From NCBI GenBank assembly GCA_963713815.1, contig CAVQNH010000024.1, forward strand, positions 22,392 to 86,391: a DNA stretch of 64,000 nucleotides. The letters are read 5' to 3'. The notes under the pieces were generated by a model. It was not told the DNA's origin, searched no databases, and saw only the letters and a program-made list of their open reading frames with translations. Both the position numbers and the translations under genes were made by a program. This document shows, piece after piece, positions 33,628 to 41,978 of this stretch (position 1 is its first letter; every line of letters begins with the position of its first letter). Source of the stretch: RYN-230 sp963713815 (lineage in GTDB: Bacteria; Actinomycetota; Actinomycetes; Streptosporangiales; Streptosporangiaceae).

Positions 33628-34065
33628 TCAGTGATCCCAGCGGGTCAGGGTCGCGGTCGCCTGGTAGTCCTTGTCCGGCCCGCGCACCCGCCAGCGCTCT
33701 TCCATCTGGTCGTCGCCGAGCACCAGGTAGGTGATCTCGTAGCGGTCCGCGCCGCACTGGTGGACCGCCGTGCAGCGGCCGCCGCGCAGGTCAAGACGGT
33801 AGAAGTGGTGCCCGTCGGCGAACCGCACATCCACCGTGCCATCGGGCAGGCCCTGGTAGCGGAGGGCGCGGGTGGCCGGGCCGGTGTGCGTGCCGAAGTG
33901 CAGCTCGCCGGTCTCCAGGTACTGCAGCGGGCCGCCGGGGAGGTCAGGGCCGGTGAGCGCGGCCCGCCCGGCGAAGCGCCCCTCGGTGCCGGACCGGTGG
34001 TCCTCCAGCACCCGCTCGATGCGCCAGTGCCCCGCCGCGAAGGCGAGCGTATTGGTTACCCGCAT
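33628..34065 (-). CDS. DUF6314 family protein
   Basis: A 145-residue soluble beta-rich protein with 'AGHWRIERVLEDHRSGTEGR', 'LQYLETGELHFGTHTGPATR', 'VRFADGHHFYRLDLRGG' and a terminal 'GPDKDYQATATLTRW'. I recognise it as the DUF6314 family, whose function is unknown. It is preceded by a separate symporter unit and is divergent from bioY with about 120 bases between. Confidence 0.8.
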   Translation of the reverse strand: MRVTNTLAFAAGHWRIERVLEDHRSGTEGRFAGRAALTGPDLPGGPLQYLETGELHFGTHTGPATRALRYQGLPDGTVDVRFADGHHFYRLDLRGGRCTAVHQCGADRYEITYLVLGDDQMEERWRVRGPDKDYQATATLTRWDH

Positions 34066-34186
34066 GGTTCAGCATTGTGACTGTTCCCGGCCGGGGAGCG
34101 GCCACCCGGTGCCTGGGACCGGTCCGCCCCCCTTGATATCGTCCCCTCGGCTACCAGTACGTTTCCCCCGCGCGAGGAGTCTCCCC

Positions 34187-34909
34187 ATGTCTGATGCGGC
34201 CGCGCTGCGCCAGCGTTCCCCTGTGGTGCTTGCCGACCTGCTGCCCGGTTCGCTGGTCCGGGACACGATCCTGGTCGTCGGCGCGGCCGGCTTCGTCGGG
34301 CTGCTGGCCCAGATCTCGATCCACTTGTCCTTCACGCCGGTGCCGATCACCGGGCAGACCCTGGGCGTGCTGCTGGCGGGCACGGCGCTCGGCTGGCGCC
34401 GGGCCGGGGCGGCGCTGGTGCTCTACGCGGTGGCGGGCCTGGCCGGGGTGCCCTGGTTCGCCGGGCACGCCAGCGGCTATGTGGGTGCCTCGTTCGGTTA
34501 CGTGCTCGGCTTCATCGCCGCCGCGGTCCTGTGCGGCTACCTGGCCCAGCGCGGCGCGGACCGCTCGGTACTGCGGTCGGTGCCGGTCATGATCGCCGGA
34601 GAGGTGGTCATGTACGCGTTCGGGGTGACCTGGCTGGCGCTGAGCCTGCACCTGAGCGCCTCGGCCGCGATCTCGGAGGGATTCACCCCGTTCGTGGCGG
34701 GCGATGCCATCAAGGCCGCCATCGCCGCCGGGCTGCTGCCCGCGGCCTGGTGGCTGACCGGCTACCGCCGCGGCCGTACCGCCGGCGAAGCTGGCCGAGT
34801 TAGCGGAGCCAGCGAAGCTGGCCGGGTTAGCCGGGCCGGAGAAGCTGGCCGGGCCAGCCAGGACGGCGGGGCCAGCCCAGGTGGCCGGGCTAGCGGTGAA
34901 GGCGCGTGA
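34187..34909 (+). CDS. bioY: Biotin transporter substrate-binding subunit BioY
   Basis: A 240-residue membrane protein. 'LLAQISIHLSFTPVPITGQT' and 'LGVLLAGTALGWRRAGAALV' are the BioY signature, followed by 'GLAGVPWFAGHASGYVGASF' and further helices. BioY is the S-component of an ECF-type biotin importer; the energising subunits are not in this window. CGAGGAG lies ten bases before ATG 34187. The last 45 residues are a repeat-derived Gly/Arg/Ser/Ala tail that overlaps the end of the convergent GntR gene. Biotin enzymes are encoded 5 kb away. Confidence 0.92.
   Translation: MSDAAALRQRSPVVLADLLPGSLVRDTILVVGAAGFVGLLAQISIHLSFTPVPITGQTLGVLLAGTALGWRRAGAALVLYAVAGLAGVPWFAGHASGYVGASFGYVLGFIAAAVLCGYLAQRGADRSVLRSVPVMIAGEVVMYAFGVTWLALSLHLSASAAISEGFTPFVAGDAIKAAIAAGLLPAAWWLTGYRRGRTAGEAGRVSGASEAGRVSRAGEAGRASQDGGASPGGRASGEGA
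34785..34895. repeat. Short tandem repeat at the end of bioY
   Basis: Imperfect repeats of GAAGCTGGCCGGGTTAGC encode the BioY tail and reach the end of the convergent regulator gene. Confidence 0.65.
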
Positions 34910-35685
34910 CCAGCTTGTAGCGGTCGCCCCGGTACTTGGACTGGGCCCACTCGACCGGGCTCGGCCGAGACGTCGAACGCCTGCCGGGACAGCAGCAGCA
35001 GCGGCATCCCCACGTCCACGCCGAGCAGCCGCGCGTCCTTGGGGTCGGCCAGCACGGTCTCGATCGTCTCCACCGCCTCGGTCAGCTGCACCCCGTAGGC
35101 CGAGGCCAGCGCCTCGTACAGGGACGCGTAACGATCCAGGTTCCGGCGCAGCCCGGGGAACCGGCGGGCGGGCAGGTGCGAGGTGTCGGTGGACATGGGC
35201 TCCCCGTCGGCCAGCCGCAGCCGGTGGATGCGCAGCACCCGGCTGCCCGCCGGGACGGCCAGCAGCTCGGAGAGCTGCGCGTCCGCGGGCACGTAGCTGG
35301 TGTCCAGGATCCTGGTCTGCGGGTGCAGCCCGTGGGCCCGCATCCCCTGCGTGTAGCTGGCCAGCTCGAGGAGCTGCGCGACCTTGGGCTTGGCCACGAA
35401 CGTCCCCTTGCCCTGCATGCGCAGCAGCCGGCCTTCCACCACGAGCTCGGCGAGGGCCTGGCGGACCGTGGTCCGCGACGTCCCGTACTGCTGGGCGAGC
35501 TCCCGTTCCGGGGGCACCGGGGTGCCCGGCGCCAGGGCCTGGGTCAGCTCGAGCAACTGGCGCTTGACCGCGTAGTACTTGGGGATCCGGGGCGATGTCG
35601 GGCCAGGCGGCGCGGGCTCACCGTCGCGGATCGCGGGGGACGCTGACACGGTCACTTCCTTCCGCAGCAACTGCGTACCGGACAT
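34890..35685 (-). pseudogene. DasR-like GntR/HutC regulator, frameshift near the C-terminus
   Basis: About 264 residues. The winged helix is 'PVPPERELAQQYGTSRTTVR' with 'GKGTFVAKPKVAQLLELASY'; the UTRA effector domain has 'RVLRIHRLRLADGEPMSTDT' and 'TEAVETIETVLADPKDARLL'. It strongly resembles S. coelicolor DasR, the N-acetylglucosamine sensor. The ending 'VEWAQSKYRGDRYKLVTRLH' lies in the next frame up to TAG 34890-34892; one extra G in GGG 34957-34959 causes the shift. That looks like a sequencing error because the ending matches DasR well. Either ATG 35683-35685 or the GTG about ten codons inside may be the start. Confidence 0.82.
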
Positions 35686-35817
35686 GATCTCTCATCCGGG
35701 CCCGGCCCGCCCCTCCGGTCACCGTAGCCTGGAGGAGTAAGGCCAGCTAGAGGCGGTACGGCGGGCGGGCTGCGGTCGCAGGCCCGTCGGGTGGCCCGGA
35801 TAAGCGATGATGGCAGG

Positions 35818-37347
35818 GTGCCCACGCTGAATGACCTCGCCCGCCGCCACACCGCGCTGACGTCGGCCGATATCGACTGGCTGCACGCGCTGGTGTCCGA
35901 CTGGCAGCTGCTGGCCGACCTGTCGTTCGCTGACCTGGTGCTGTGGGCGCCGCTCCAGGATGCGTCCGGCTGGGTGGTGCTGGCCCAGATGCGCCCGACG
36001 ACCGGGCCGACCACGTTCCACGACGACGCGGTCGGGACGTTCGCGCCCACCGGGGCCCGGCCGTTCCTCGAATCGGCCCAGCGCGAGCGGCGGATCTGCC
36101 GCGAAGGCGACCCGGAGTGGACCCGCGGTGTCCCGGTCCGCCGGGAATCGATCCCGGTCACCCGGGAGGGCCAGGTCATCGCGGTCATCGAGCGGAGCAC
36201 CAACCTGAGCTCGGCGCGAACGCCGAGCCGCCTGGAGCTGACCTACCTCAAGGGCGCGGACGACCTGGCCCAGATGGTGGCCTCCGGCATGTTCCCCTGG
36301 CCTGGCCAGCAGCCCGCGCTGGTCCGCTCCCCGCGGGTCGGGGACGGGCTGCTCCGGCTCGGCCGGTCCGGCAAGGTCAGCTACGCCAGCCCCAACGCCC
36401 TGTCCGCCTACCGCAGGCTCGGCCTGGCCGCCGACCTGGTCGGGTCGGAGCTGGGCCCGCTGACCGCCCGGCTCTGCGCCCCGGGCCGGCCCACCGACGA
36501 CTCGCTCATGGTCACCGCCAGCGGGCGGGCGCCGCGGGAGACCGAGGTGGAGGGAAACGGGTCGGTGGTCCAGCTGCGGGCTATCCCGCTGGTGGTCAAC
36601 GGGCTGCGGACCGGCGCGCTGGTGCTGGTCCGGGACGTGACCGAGCTGCGGCACCGCGAGCGCGAGCTGATGACCAAGGACGCCACCATCCGGGAGATCC
36701 ATCACCGGGTGAAGAACAACCTGCAGACCGTGGCCGCGCTGCTCCGGCTCCAGTCACGGCGGCTGGACGAGCCGAAGGCGCGGGCCGCGCTGGACGAGGC
36801 GGTGCGCCGGGTCGGGTCCATCGCGACCGTGCACGAGACGCTCTCGCACGCGCCCGAGGAGATCGTGGATTTCGACGACGTCGCGGAGCGGGTCGCGGCG
36901 ATGGCGGGGGAGGTGTCCGCGGCCGAGGCGCGGGTCAAGCCGGTCCTGGTCGGCCGGTTCGGGCTGCTTCCCTCGGCGGTGGCCACGCCGCTGGCCCTGG
37001 TGCTGGCCGAGCTGCTGCAGAATGCGCTGCAGCACGGCCTGGCCCAGTCCGGGTCAGGGCGGGGCCCGGACGCCGGGCTGGACGGGCTGCTCGAGGTACG
37101 CGTGGACCGCACCCAGGACCGGCTGACGGTCATTGTGCAAGATAATGGCGTCGGATTGCCCGAGGAATTCGATCTGGCCTCCGCCACGAGCCTCGGCTTG
37201 CAGATTGTGCGGACGCTGGTGGTTTCGGAACTTGGCGGCCGGCTGGAGGTCAAGCCGCGGGCTGGCGGCGGCACCAAGGCGGTGGTGGACCTGCCAATGG
37301 ACGCCGGGGCGCCGTTATCAGCCCGGGCCGCCCCGATAAGACCGTGA
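35818..37347 (+). CDS. pdtaS: Sensor histidine kinase, PdtaS type
   Basis: A 509-residue cytosolic kinase without membrane segments. Residues 1-150 form a GAF-like domain, 170-290 a PAS domain ('GRSGKVSYASPNALSAYRRL' onward), then the HisKA_2 dimerisation box 'EIHHRVKNNLQTVAALLRLQ' with the phosphoacceptor His, and an HATPase with 'LAELLQNALQHG' and 'VQDNGVGLP'. This is the layout of M. tuberculosis PdtaS (Rv3220c), and whiB1 is next door as there. PdtaS signals to the RNA-binding antiterminator PdtaR; no pdtaR is in the window. GATGAT ends six bases before GTG 35818, which I take as the start. Confidence 0.9.
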   Translation: MPTLNDLARRHTALTSADIDWLHALVSDWQLLADLSFADLVLWAPLQDASGWVVLAQMRPTTGPTTFHDDAVGTFAPTGARPFLESAQRERRICREGDPEWTRGVPVRRESIPVTREGQVIAVIERSTNLSSARTPSRLELTYLKGADDLAQMVASGMFPWPGQQPALVRSPRVGDGLLRLGRSGKVSYASPNALSAYRRLGLAADLVGSELGPLTARLCAPGRPTDDSLMVTASGRAPRETEVEGNGSVVQLRAIPLVVNGLRTGALVLVRDVTELRHRERELMTKDATIREIHHRVKNNLQTVAALLRLQSRRLDEPKARAALDEAVRRVGSIATVHETLSHAPEEIVDFDDVAERVAAMAGEVSAAEARVKPVLVGRFGLLPSAVATPLALVLAELLQNALQHGLAQSGSGRGPDAGLDGLLEVRVDRTQDRLTVIVQDNGVGLPEEFDLASATSLGLQIVRTLVVSELGGRLEVKPRAGGGTKAVVDLPMDAGAPLSARAAPIRP

Positions 37348-37415
37348 TGTCCTGCCGGACGGCGCGCTTAAGCCGGGCGGCCCCGGGAGGTGGCCCCCCG
37401 GGGTGCCCGTCAGGC

Positions 37416-37679
37416 TCACGCGTGGGCGCGCGCCCGGTACCGGCTGGCCCGCCGCTTGAGGGCGCGCCGCTCGTCTTCGCTCATGCCGCCCCATACCCCG
37501 GCGTCCTGGCCGCTCTCGAGCGCCCACTGCAGGCAGAGCTCGATCGCTGGGCATCGGCGGCATACCTGCTTGGCCTCGTCGATCTGGAGTAGCGCAGGCC
37601 CGGTGTTCCCGATCGGGAAAAAGAGCTCCGGGTCCACGTCACGGCAGGCGGCGTCATGGCGCCAGTCCATGCGGTCCAC
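37416..37679 (-). CDS. whiB1: WhiB family iron-sulfur regulator (WhiB1/WblE type)
   Basis: An 87-residue protein binding a [4Fe-4S] cluster through Cys9, Cys37, Cys40 and Cys46, spaced exactly as in M. tuberculosis WhiB1. 'GVWGGMSEDERRALKRR' holds the turn and basic DNA-binding end. WhiB1 binds the housekeeping sigma factor, is nitric-oxide sensitive and is essential in mycobacteria. AAGGAGGAG precedes the ATG by seven bases. It is convergent with pdtaS. Confidence 0.95.
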   Translation of the reverse strand: MDRMDWRHDAACRDVDPELFFPIGNTGPALLQIDEAKQVCRRCPAIELCLQWALESGQDAGVWGGMSEDERRALKRRASRYRARAHA

Positions 37680-38020
37680 TCCTCCTTGGCGGCCGGACCG
37701 TGGTCCGGTCCGGGGTGGGTGACCCGGCTCGCGGGCTTGTGAACGAATTCACGAGCCGGGTCATATGTCGGGAACTGTGGTGCTTCCCGGGGTTTGTACG
37801 GTCACACATCTGCCGAGCCAGCGGCCCCCACTGGACTCCGGCCCGGGGTCTGGGAATCATGACACTAAGGCCAAGACCTGCCAGAGGGCGGCGCATGACG
37901 CCGCTCACCCGAACCGGGTTCTAGCCTGTCAAGCGCCCGAATCAAACGCAAGACTATTCGGCCAAGGTTCAGCCGGATTTCGGTGTCTGATAGGTCACAT
38001 GAGGCTGTGTTCCGGGCTTG
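37680..38020. other. Intergenic region with whiB1 promoter
   Basis: About 340 bases between whiB1 and the lipid kinase gene, both on the minus strand. It contains a CRP-like dyad (37739-37754), a GGACC-GT-GGTCC dyad (37696-37707) and, on the minus strand, CATATGAC near 37760-37770 as a possible -10 box. The remainder shows no gene. Confidence 0.5.
37739..37754 (-). promoter_or_regulatory. CRP-like site upstream of whiB1
   Basis: TGTGAACGAATTCACG matches the CRP consensus TGTGA-N6-TCACA except for the last base. Its centre is about 67 bases upstream of the whiB1 start. M. tuberculosis whiB1 is controlled by its CRP protein (Rv3676), so the site may be conserved. Confidence 0.5.
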
Positions 38021-38989
38021 TCAGGCAATTACCCGCAGTGCGCGCGGAACAGCGCGAAACGTGACACTCTCGTGCTCGCCCACGTACTCCCCGTCCACCT
38101 GAAGCGCGACCGGCCGGTCCGACCGGAGGGTGAAGGCGGGCTGGTCGTGCAGGCTGACCACGTGCCGGCCGCGGGGTGGCTCACTGCGCTGGGAAAACAT
38201 CTGGCGGAGCGCGTTCAGGGTGTTTATCGTCCGCATTCGCCGGAGCGCGAAGATGTCGAGCCCGGTGTCGAAACTCGCGCCCGGGCTCGGATTGACCGGC
38301 CGGCGGCCCAGGTAGGTCCAGGGCGACGTGTTGGAAATAATCCCGAGGAACAGGTGCCCGACCGGGGATTGGCCGTCCCGTTCCAGGGTGAGCCGGGGGT
38401 GACGGCGGTCGGTGACCCGGTAGAACTGGCGCAGCGCGGTCCGCAGGTACAGGCCGGGGGTCAGGGTCCGGCCGTGCTCCCGCATGCCCTCGATCACCTG
38501 CACCGTTTCGGCATCCAGGCCCATCCCGGCGTTGAAGGTGAAGTAGCGGTCCAGGCTGGCTCCTGGGGGCGCGCCCGGGCTGGTGTGGCCGGGACTGGCA
38601 CAGCCCAGGCCGACGCGGCGGTCGCGGCCCGTCTGCAGGGATTCGAGGATCCGCCCGGTCGCGTCGACCGGGTCGGCGGGCAGGCCCAGCGCGCGGGTGA
38701 ACACGTTGGCGTTACCGCCCGGGACGGGGGCGAAGGCCGGGTCCGTGCCGGGCTTCAGGCCGTGCAGCAGGCCGTTGACGGCCTCGTTGACCGTGCCGTC
38801 CCCGCCGAGCGTCAAAATCAGCTGGAAGCCGTCTGAGGCGGCCTTGCGCGCCAGGGTGCCCGCATGACCCCGGTACCGTGTTTCCACGACTTCCAGATCC
38901 ATCTGGGATGCGAGAGCATGCGTGATGACGTCTCGGCGCAACTGGGTGGTGGCCGTGGCGTGCGGGTTGACGATCAGGAGCGCGGGCAC
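38021..38989 (-). CDS. Diacylglycerol kinase family (lipid kinase) protein
   Basis: A 322-residue soluble lipid kinase of the DagK/YegS family. The nucleotide-binding loop is 'LILTLGGDGTVNEAVNGLLH' and the second motif is 'FAPVPGGNANVFTRALGLP'; 'FTFNAGMGLDAETVQVIEG' and 'PVALQVDGEYVGEHESVTFR' complete the family pattern. It probably phosphorylates diacylglycerol or another membrane lipid. GTG 38987-38989 has TAACCT (38996-39001, minus strand) ending six bases before it, again a leaderless signature. It is divergent from the membrane protein at 39021. Confidence 0.9.
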   Translation of the reverse strand: MPALLIVNPHATATTQLRRDVITHALASQMDLEVVETRYRGHAGTLARKAASDGFQLILTLGGDGTVNEAVNGLLHGLKPGTDPAFAPVPGGNANVFTRALGLPADPVDATGRILESLQTGRDRRVGLGCASPGHTSPGAPPGASLDRYFTFNAGMGLDAETVQVIEGMREHGRTLTPGLYLRTALRQFYRVTDRRHPRLTLERDGQSPVGHLFLGIISNTSPWTYLGRRPVNPSPGASFDTGLDIFALRRMRTINTLNALRQMFSQRSEPPRGRHVVSLHDQPAFTLRSDRPVALQVDGEYVGEHESVTFRAVPRALRVIA

Positions 38990-39020
38990 GGGCTCAGGTT
39001 AGCGACGAGGGGTACGCGAG

Positions 39021-39584
39021 ATGCAGCAGAGGCCACCGAGTCTGCTCGGCGCGGCTGCGGTGCAGGCCGCCGACGCGGTCATCGTGCTGGTGGCCAGCGT
39101 GCTGGCCGGGATCGATACGGTCGCGGGCCGGTCGTACCAGGAGGGCAGCGGGATCGCGCTGACGCTGATCGGCATCGGCACCGCCGTCGCGCTGGCCTGG
39201 GTCGCCGTGGGCCTGTCCCGGGCCCGCCGGTGGAGCCGGACCCCCACCGCGCTGACCCAGCTGTTCGTCGGCATCGTCAGCATCTACCTGCTGCAGGGGC
39301 ACCGGTACGCCTGGGGGGTCCCGTTGCTGCTGCTGGCCTGCGCCGGGATGGCCCTGCTGCTGGTCCCGGCCAGCCTCCGCGCCCTGGCGGCCCCGCCGCA
39401 TGGCGGCGGCCCGGCCCCCCAGTCACCGCCGCAGGCCAAGGCAGTGCCGGCTAAAACGGGCCCGGCCACATCGGGACCAGCCAAAACGGGACCGGCCAAG
39501 AACCAGCCGCCCGCCAAGACCGCCTCAGCGAAGGCCCCCCCGGCCAAACCCAGGCCAGCAGGCAAACGCCCCGCCCGCGGCTAA
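39021..39584 (+). CDS. Conserved actinomycete membrane protein with Lys/Pro/Ala tail
   Basis: 187 residues. Residues 10-125 contain four membrane segments ('AADAVIVLVASVLAGIDTVA', 'IALTLIGIGTAVALAWVAV', 'ALTQLFVGIVSIYLL', 'GVPLLLLACAGMALLLVPAS'). The last 55 residues are Lys-Thr/Ala-Pro repeats such as 'AKTGPATSGPAKTGPAK', probably cytoplasmic. Function unknown. Its TAA lies within the first copy of the 131-base repeat that follows. Confidence 0.75.
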   Translation: MQQRPPSLLGAAAVQAADAVIVLVASVLAGIDTVAGRSYQEGSGIALTLIGIGTAVALAWVAVGLSRARRWSRTPTALTQLFVGIVSIYLLQGHRYAWGVPLLLLACAGMALLLVPASLRALAAPPHGGGPAPQSPPQAKAVPAKTGPATSGPAKTGPAKNQPPAKTASAKAPPAKPRPAGKRPARG

Positions 39585-39842
39585 CTCGCCGGCGAGGCGG
39601 GGCCCGCCGAAGGCGGGTTCCCTCCGAGCCGGCGATCAACCCGGCCGGCGCCGCAGACGAAGTGCATACGGGAGCGGGCAAGTGGGGGTCCGGGGGGGCG
39701 CCCGCCCGAGGCTAACTCGCCGGCGAGGCGGGGCCCGCCGAAGGCGGGTTCCCTCCGAGCCGGCGATCAACCCGGCACCTCGCCGCAGCCGAAGTGCACG
39801 CGGAAGCGGGCAAGTGGGGGGTCCGGGGGGGTCGCCCCCCCG
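39581..39842. repeat. 131-base direct duplication with terminator-like hairpins
   Basis: Bases 39581-39711 and 39712-39842 are two copies of one unit, beginning CTAACTCGCCGGCGAGGCGG. Each contains CCCGCC-GAA-GGCGGG and ends in a G-run/C-run hairpin (GGGGGGTCCGGGGGGGTCGC in copy 2). They lie between the convergent membrane protein and sigF genes, so the pair may act as a doubled terminator. Differences are concentrated in the middle and end. Confidence 0.9.
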
Positions 39843-39848
39843 GGTAAT

Positions 39849-40787
39849 TCAGTCGTCGGCGGTCAGGCCGTCCCGGAGCTGGGCGAGCGTCCGGGCGAGC
39901 AGCCGGGACACGTGCATCTGCGAGATCCCCAGCTCGGTGGCGATCTGCGACTGGGTCATGTTGCCGAAGAACCGCAGCAGCAGGATGCGCTTTTCCCGGC
40001 TGGGCAGCTGTTCCAGCAAGGGCTTGAGCGACTCCCGGTACTCGACCCCTTCCAGGGCGTCGTCGAGCATGCCGAGCGATTCGGCCACCGCGGGCGCGTC
40101 GTCGTCGCCTGAGTCCGGGGCGTCCAGCGAGACCGTCGAGTAGGCGTTGGCCGACTCCAGGCCCTCCAGGACCTCTTCCTCGGTCATCTGCAGGTGCGCG
40201 GCGATCTCGGCCACGGTGGGGGCCCGGCCCTCGCGCTGCGCCAGGTCCCCGATGGCCTTGGTCAGCGCGAGCTTGAGCTCCTGCAGCCGCCGGGGGACCC
40301 GGACCGCCCAGCCCTTGTCGCGGAAATGGCGCTTGATCTCACCCACGATGGTCGGGGTGGCGTAGGTGGAGAATTCCACCCCGCGGGCCAGATCGAAGCG
40401 GTCGATGGACTTGATCAGCCCGATCGTTGCCACCTGGGTCAGGTCGTCGAGCCATTCGCCGCGGTTACGGAATCGCCGGGCCAGGTATTCCACCAGCGGC
40501 AGGTGCAGCTCGACCAGCTCACCCCGGATGCGGAGCCGCTCCGCGTCACCGTCGGGCAGGACGGACAGCCGCTCGAACAGGAGGCGCGCGCGTCCCCGGT
40601 CCGGGACCGCATGCTGGATCCGGGGCGGGGGAGGCAGCTCAGCGAGGGCTGGCTCGCCCAGTGCCGGCTCGCCCAGTGCCGTCTCACCCACCTGGACCTC
40701 GATGTCGGCCGTCACCCCGGTATCGATCTCCTCGGCCACGCGGGCGTCGACTTTCCGGGGTACCCGGACCTCGATTTCCTCGGTCAC
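39849..40787 (-). CDS. sigF: SigF/SigB-type stress sigma factor
   Basis: A 312-residue group 3 sigma factor. Region 2 is 'LVELHLPLVEYLARRFRNRG' with 'VEFSTYATPTIVGEIKRHFR'; region 3 has 'RVPRRLQELKLALTKAIGDL'; region 4 has 'REKRILLLRFFGNMTQSQIA' and 'ELGISQMHVSRLLARTLAQL'. GTG 40785-40787 overlaps the stop of rsbW by three bases (GTGA), fixing the start. The first 60 residues are an acidic variable segment with two short 'ALGEPALGEP' repeats. It should direct a general stress or developmental regulon, held by RsbW. Confidence 0.93.
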   Translation of the reverse strand: MTEEIEVRVPRKVDARVAEEIDTGVTADIEVQVGETALGEPALGEPALAELPPPPRIQHAVPDRGRARLLFERLSVLPDGDAERLRIRGELVELHLPLVEYLARRFRNRGEWLDDLTQVATIGLIKSIDRFDLARGVEFSTYATPTIVGEIKRHFRDKGWAVRVPRRLQELKLALTKAIGDLAQREGRAPTVAEIAAHLQMTEEEVLEGLESANAYSTVSLDAPDSGDDDAPAVAESLGMLDDALEGVEYRESLKPLLEQLPSREKRILLLRFFGNMTQSQIATELGISQMHVSRLLARTLAQLRDGLTADD

Positions 40788-41248
40788 CCGGACCTCGACA
40801 GCTCGCGGGTCTTGCGCAGCATGACCGTGAGTTTGCTGCCCGGCCCGGCCCACGCGTCCACGCTCCCGGCCAGCGCGGCGAGTACGGTCCAGGCGAACGT
40901 GTCGCGAGCCGGGAGCTGGGCCCGCTGGGTGAGCACGGACACCGTGATCGTCACGCTGTCCTCGCCGAGGGTGAAGTCGCAGTCCAGGCTGGCGCCCGGC
41001 GCGGCCTGGCTGAGCAGCAGCCCGCACGCCTCATCCACGGCGATCCGCAGGTCCTCGATCTCATCCAGGGTGAAGTCGAGGCGGGCGGCGAGGCCCGCAG
41101 TGGCCGTGCGCAGCACGGACAGGTAGGCCCCCTCGGCCGGCATCCGGATCGTCACGCGATCCTCCGCGTCCCGCGGCGCAGGCACAGTCTCGCCGCGGAC
41201 CGCGGTTGGCACGGCCGCAGCAGTGGGCGCGGTCGTCTCTTCCGTCAC
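40784..41248 (-). CDS. rsbW: RsbW-type anti-sigma factor
   Basis: A 154-residue GHKL-ATPase-fold protein of the RsbW/SpoIIAB kind. 'LRTATAGLAARLDFTLDEIE' and the N-box region 'DLRIAVDEACGLLLSQAAPG' are visible; 'DTFAWTVLAALAGSVDAWAG' lies near the end. The usual Asn after the DEAC box is Gly-Leu-Leu here, so kinase activity toward an anti-anti-sigma factor cannot be assumed. The gene comes before sigF and is translationally coupled to it, as usfX-sigF in M. tuberculosis. No RsbV gene is adjacent. Confidence 0.88.
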   Translation of the reverse strand: MTEETTAPTAAAVPTAVRGETVPAPRDAEDRVTIRMPAEGAYLSVLRTATAGLAARLDFTLDEIEDLRIAVDEACGLLLSQAAPGASLDCDFTLGEDSVTITVSVLTQRAQLPARDTFAWTVLAALAGSVDAWAGPGSKLTVMLRKTRELSRSG

Positions 41249-41481
41249 GGTTGTCCTCCAGTACCGTCAGCCGTGCTGCTGCTGGCGGCCATCGTGGTTC
41301 TTGCCTTGCAACCTACCGTCCGCCGCGTGCACCGCTGACGCGCCGCCCCGGGTGCTGCCCCAGCAAGTCGCTTTTGATCAGCTAGGTTGTCCGGGATTGA
41401 CCGGTGGATTCCAGGATGCCGGAGGCCGCGCAGACGGGGTGCCTGCGCGGCCTCGGTGATACGGCGTGCTCCGGGAGGAGG

Positions 41482-41895
41482 TCAGCCCTGCTTGGTCTCC
41501 CAGAAGATCTTGCTGATCTCGTCGATCTTGGCCAGCAACTGGTCGGCCGAGGCCACGTCGGTGCTGCTCTTGGTTCCGCCCGGGCCGCCGCCGGCCAGCT
41601 TGGTGGCCTCGTTGAACAGCTGGTTGAGCTGCGGGTACTTCTCGAAGTGCGGCGGCTTGAAGTAGTCGGTCCAGAGCACCCACAGGTGGTGCTTGACCAG
41701 CTCGGAGCGCTGCTCCTTGATCAGCAGGGCCCGCGTCTGGAACGCCGGGTCGGAGCTGTCGTGGTACTTCTGGAGGATCGCCTTGACGGACTCAGCTTCG
41801 ATCCGCGCCTGGGCTGGGTCGTAGATCCCACAGGGCAGGTCGCAATGCGCGTGGACGGTGGCCTTGGGTTCGAGGAGACGTGTCAGCAGTCCCAT
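41482..41895 (-). CDS. sodN: Nickel superoxide dismutase
   Basis: A 137-residue precursor. The nickel hook 'HCDLPCGIYDPAQARIEAES' follows a 16-residue propeptide ('MGLLTRLLEPKATVHA'). After cleavage His17 becomes the N-terminus and His, Cys18 and Cys22 bind nickel. The rest ('TDYFKPPHFEKYPQLNQLFN') matches the helical bundle of Ni-SOD. It detoxifies superoxide. The processing peptidase gene sodX is divergent, with 83 bases between. GAAGGGGACC precedes ATG. Confidence 0.96.
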   Translation of the reverse strand: MGLLTRLLEPKATVHAHCDLPCGIYDPAQARIEAESVKAILQKYHDSSDPAFQTRALLIKEQRSELVKHHLWVLWTDYFKPPHFEKYPQLNQLFNEATKLAGGGPGGTKSSTDVASADQLLAKIDEISKIFWETKQG

Positions 41896-41978
41896 AGGTC
41901 CCCTTCTCTCATCTCGGATCTTGGGTTACCGGTGACCGACACTACCCCTCAGGCTCGTGAGCGAACGTAGGAGGGCCG

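Noticed and set aside
39581..39842. Pair of insertion sequences or long terminal repeats
   Set aside because: No inverted ends, no transposase and no target duplication; the copies are adjacent and look like a duplicated terminator region.
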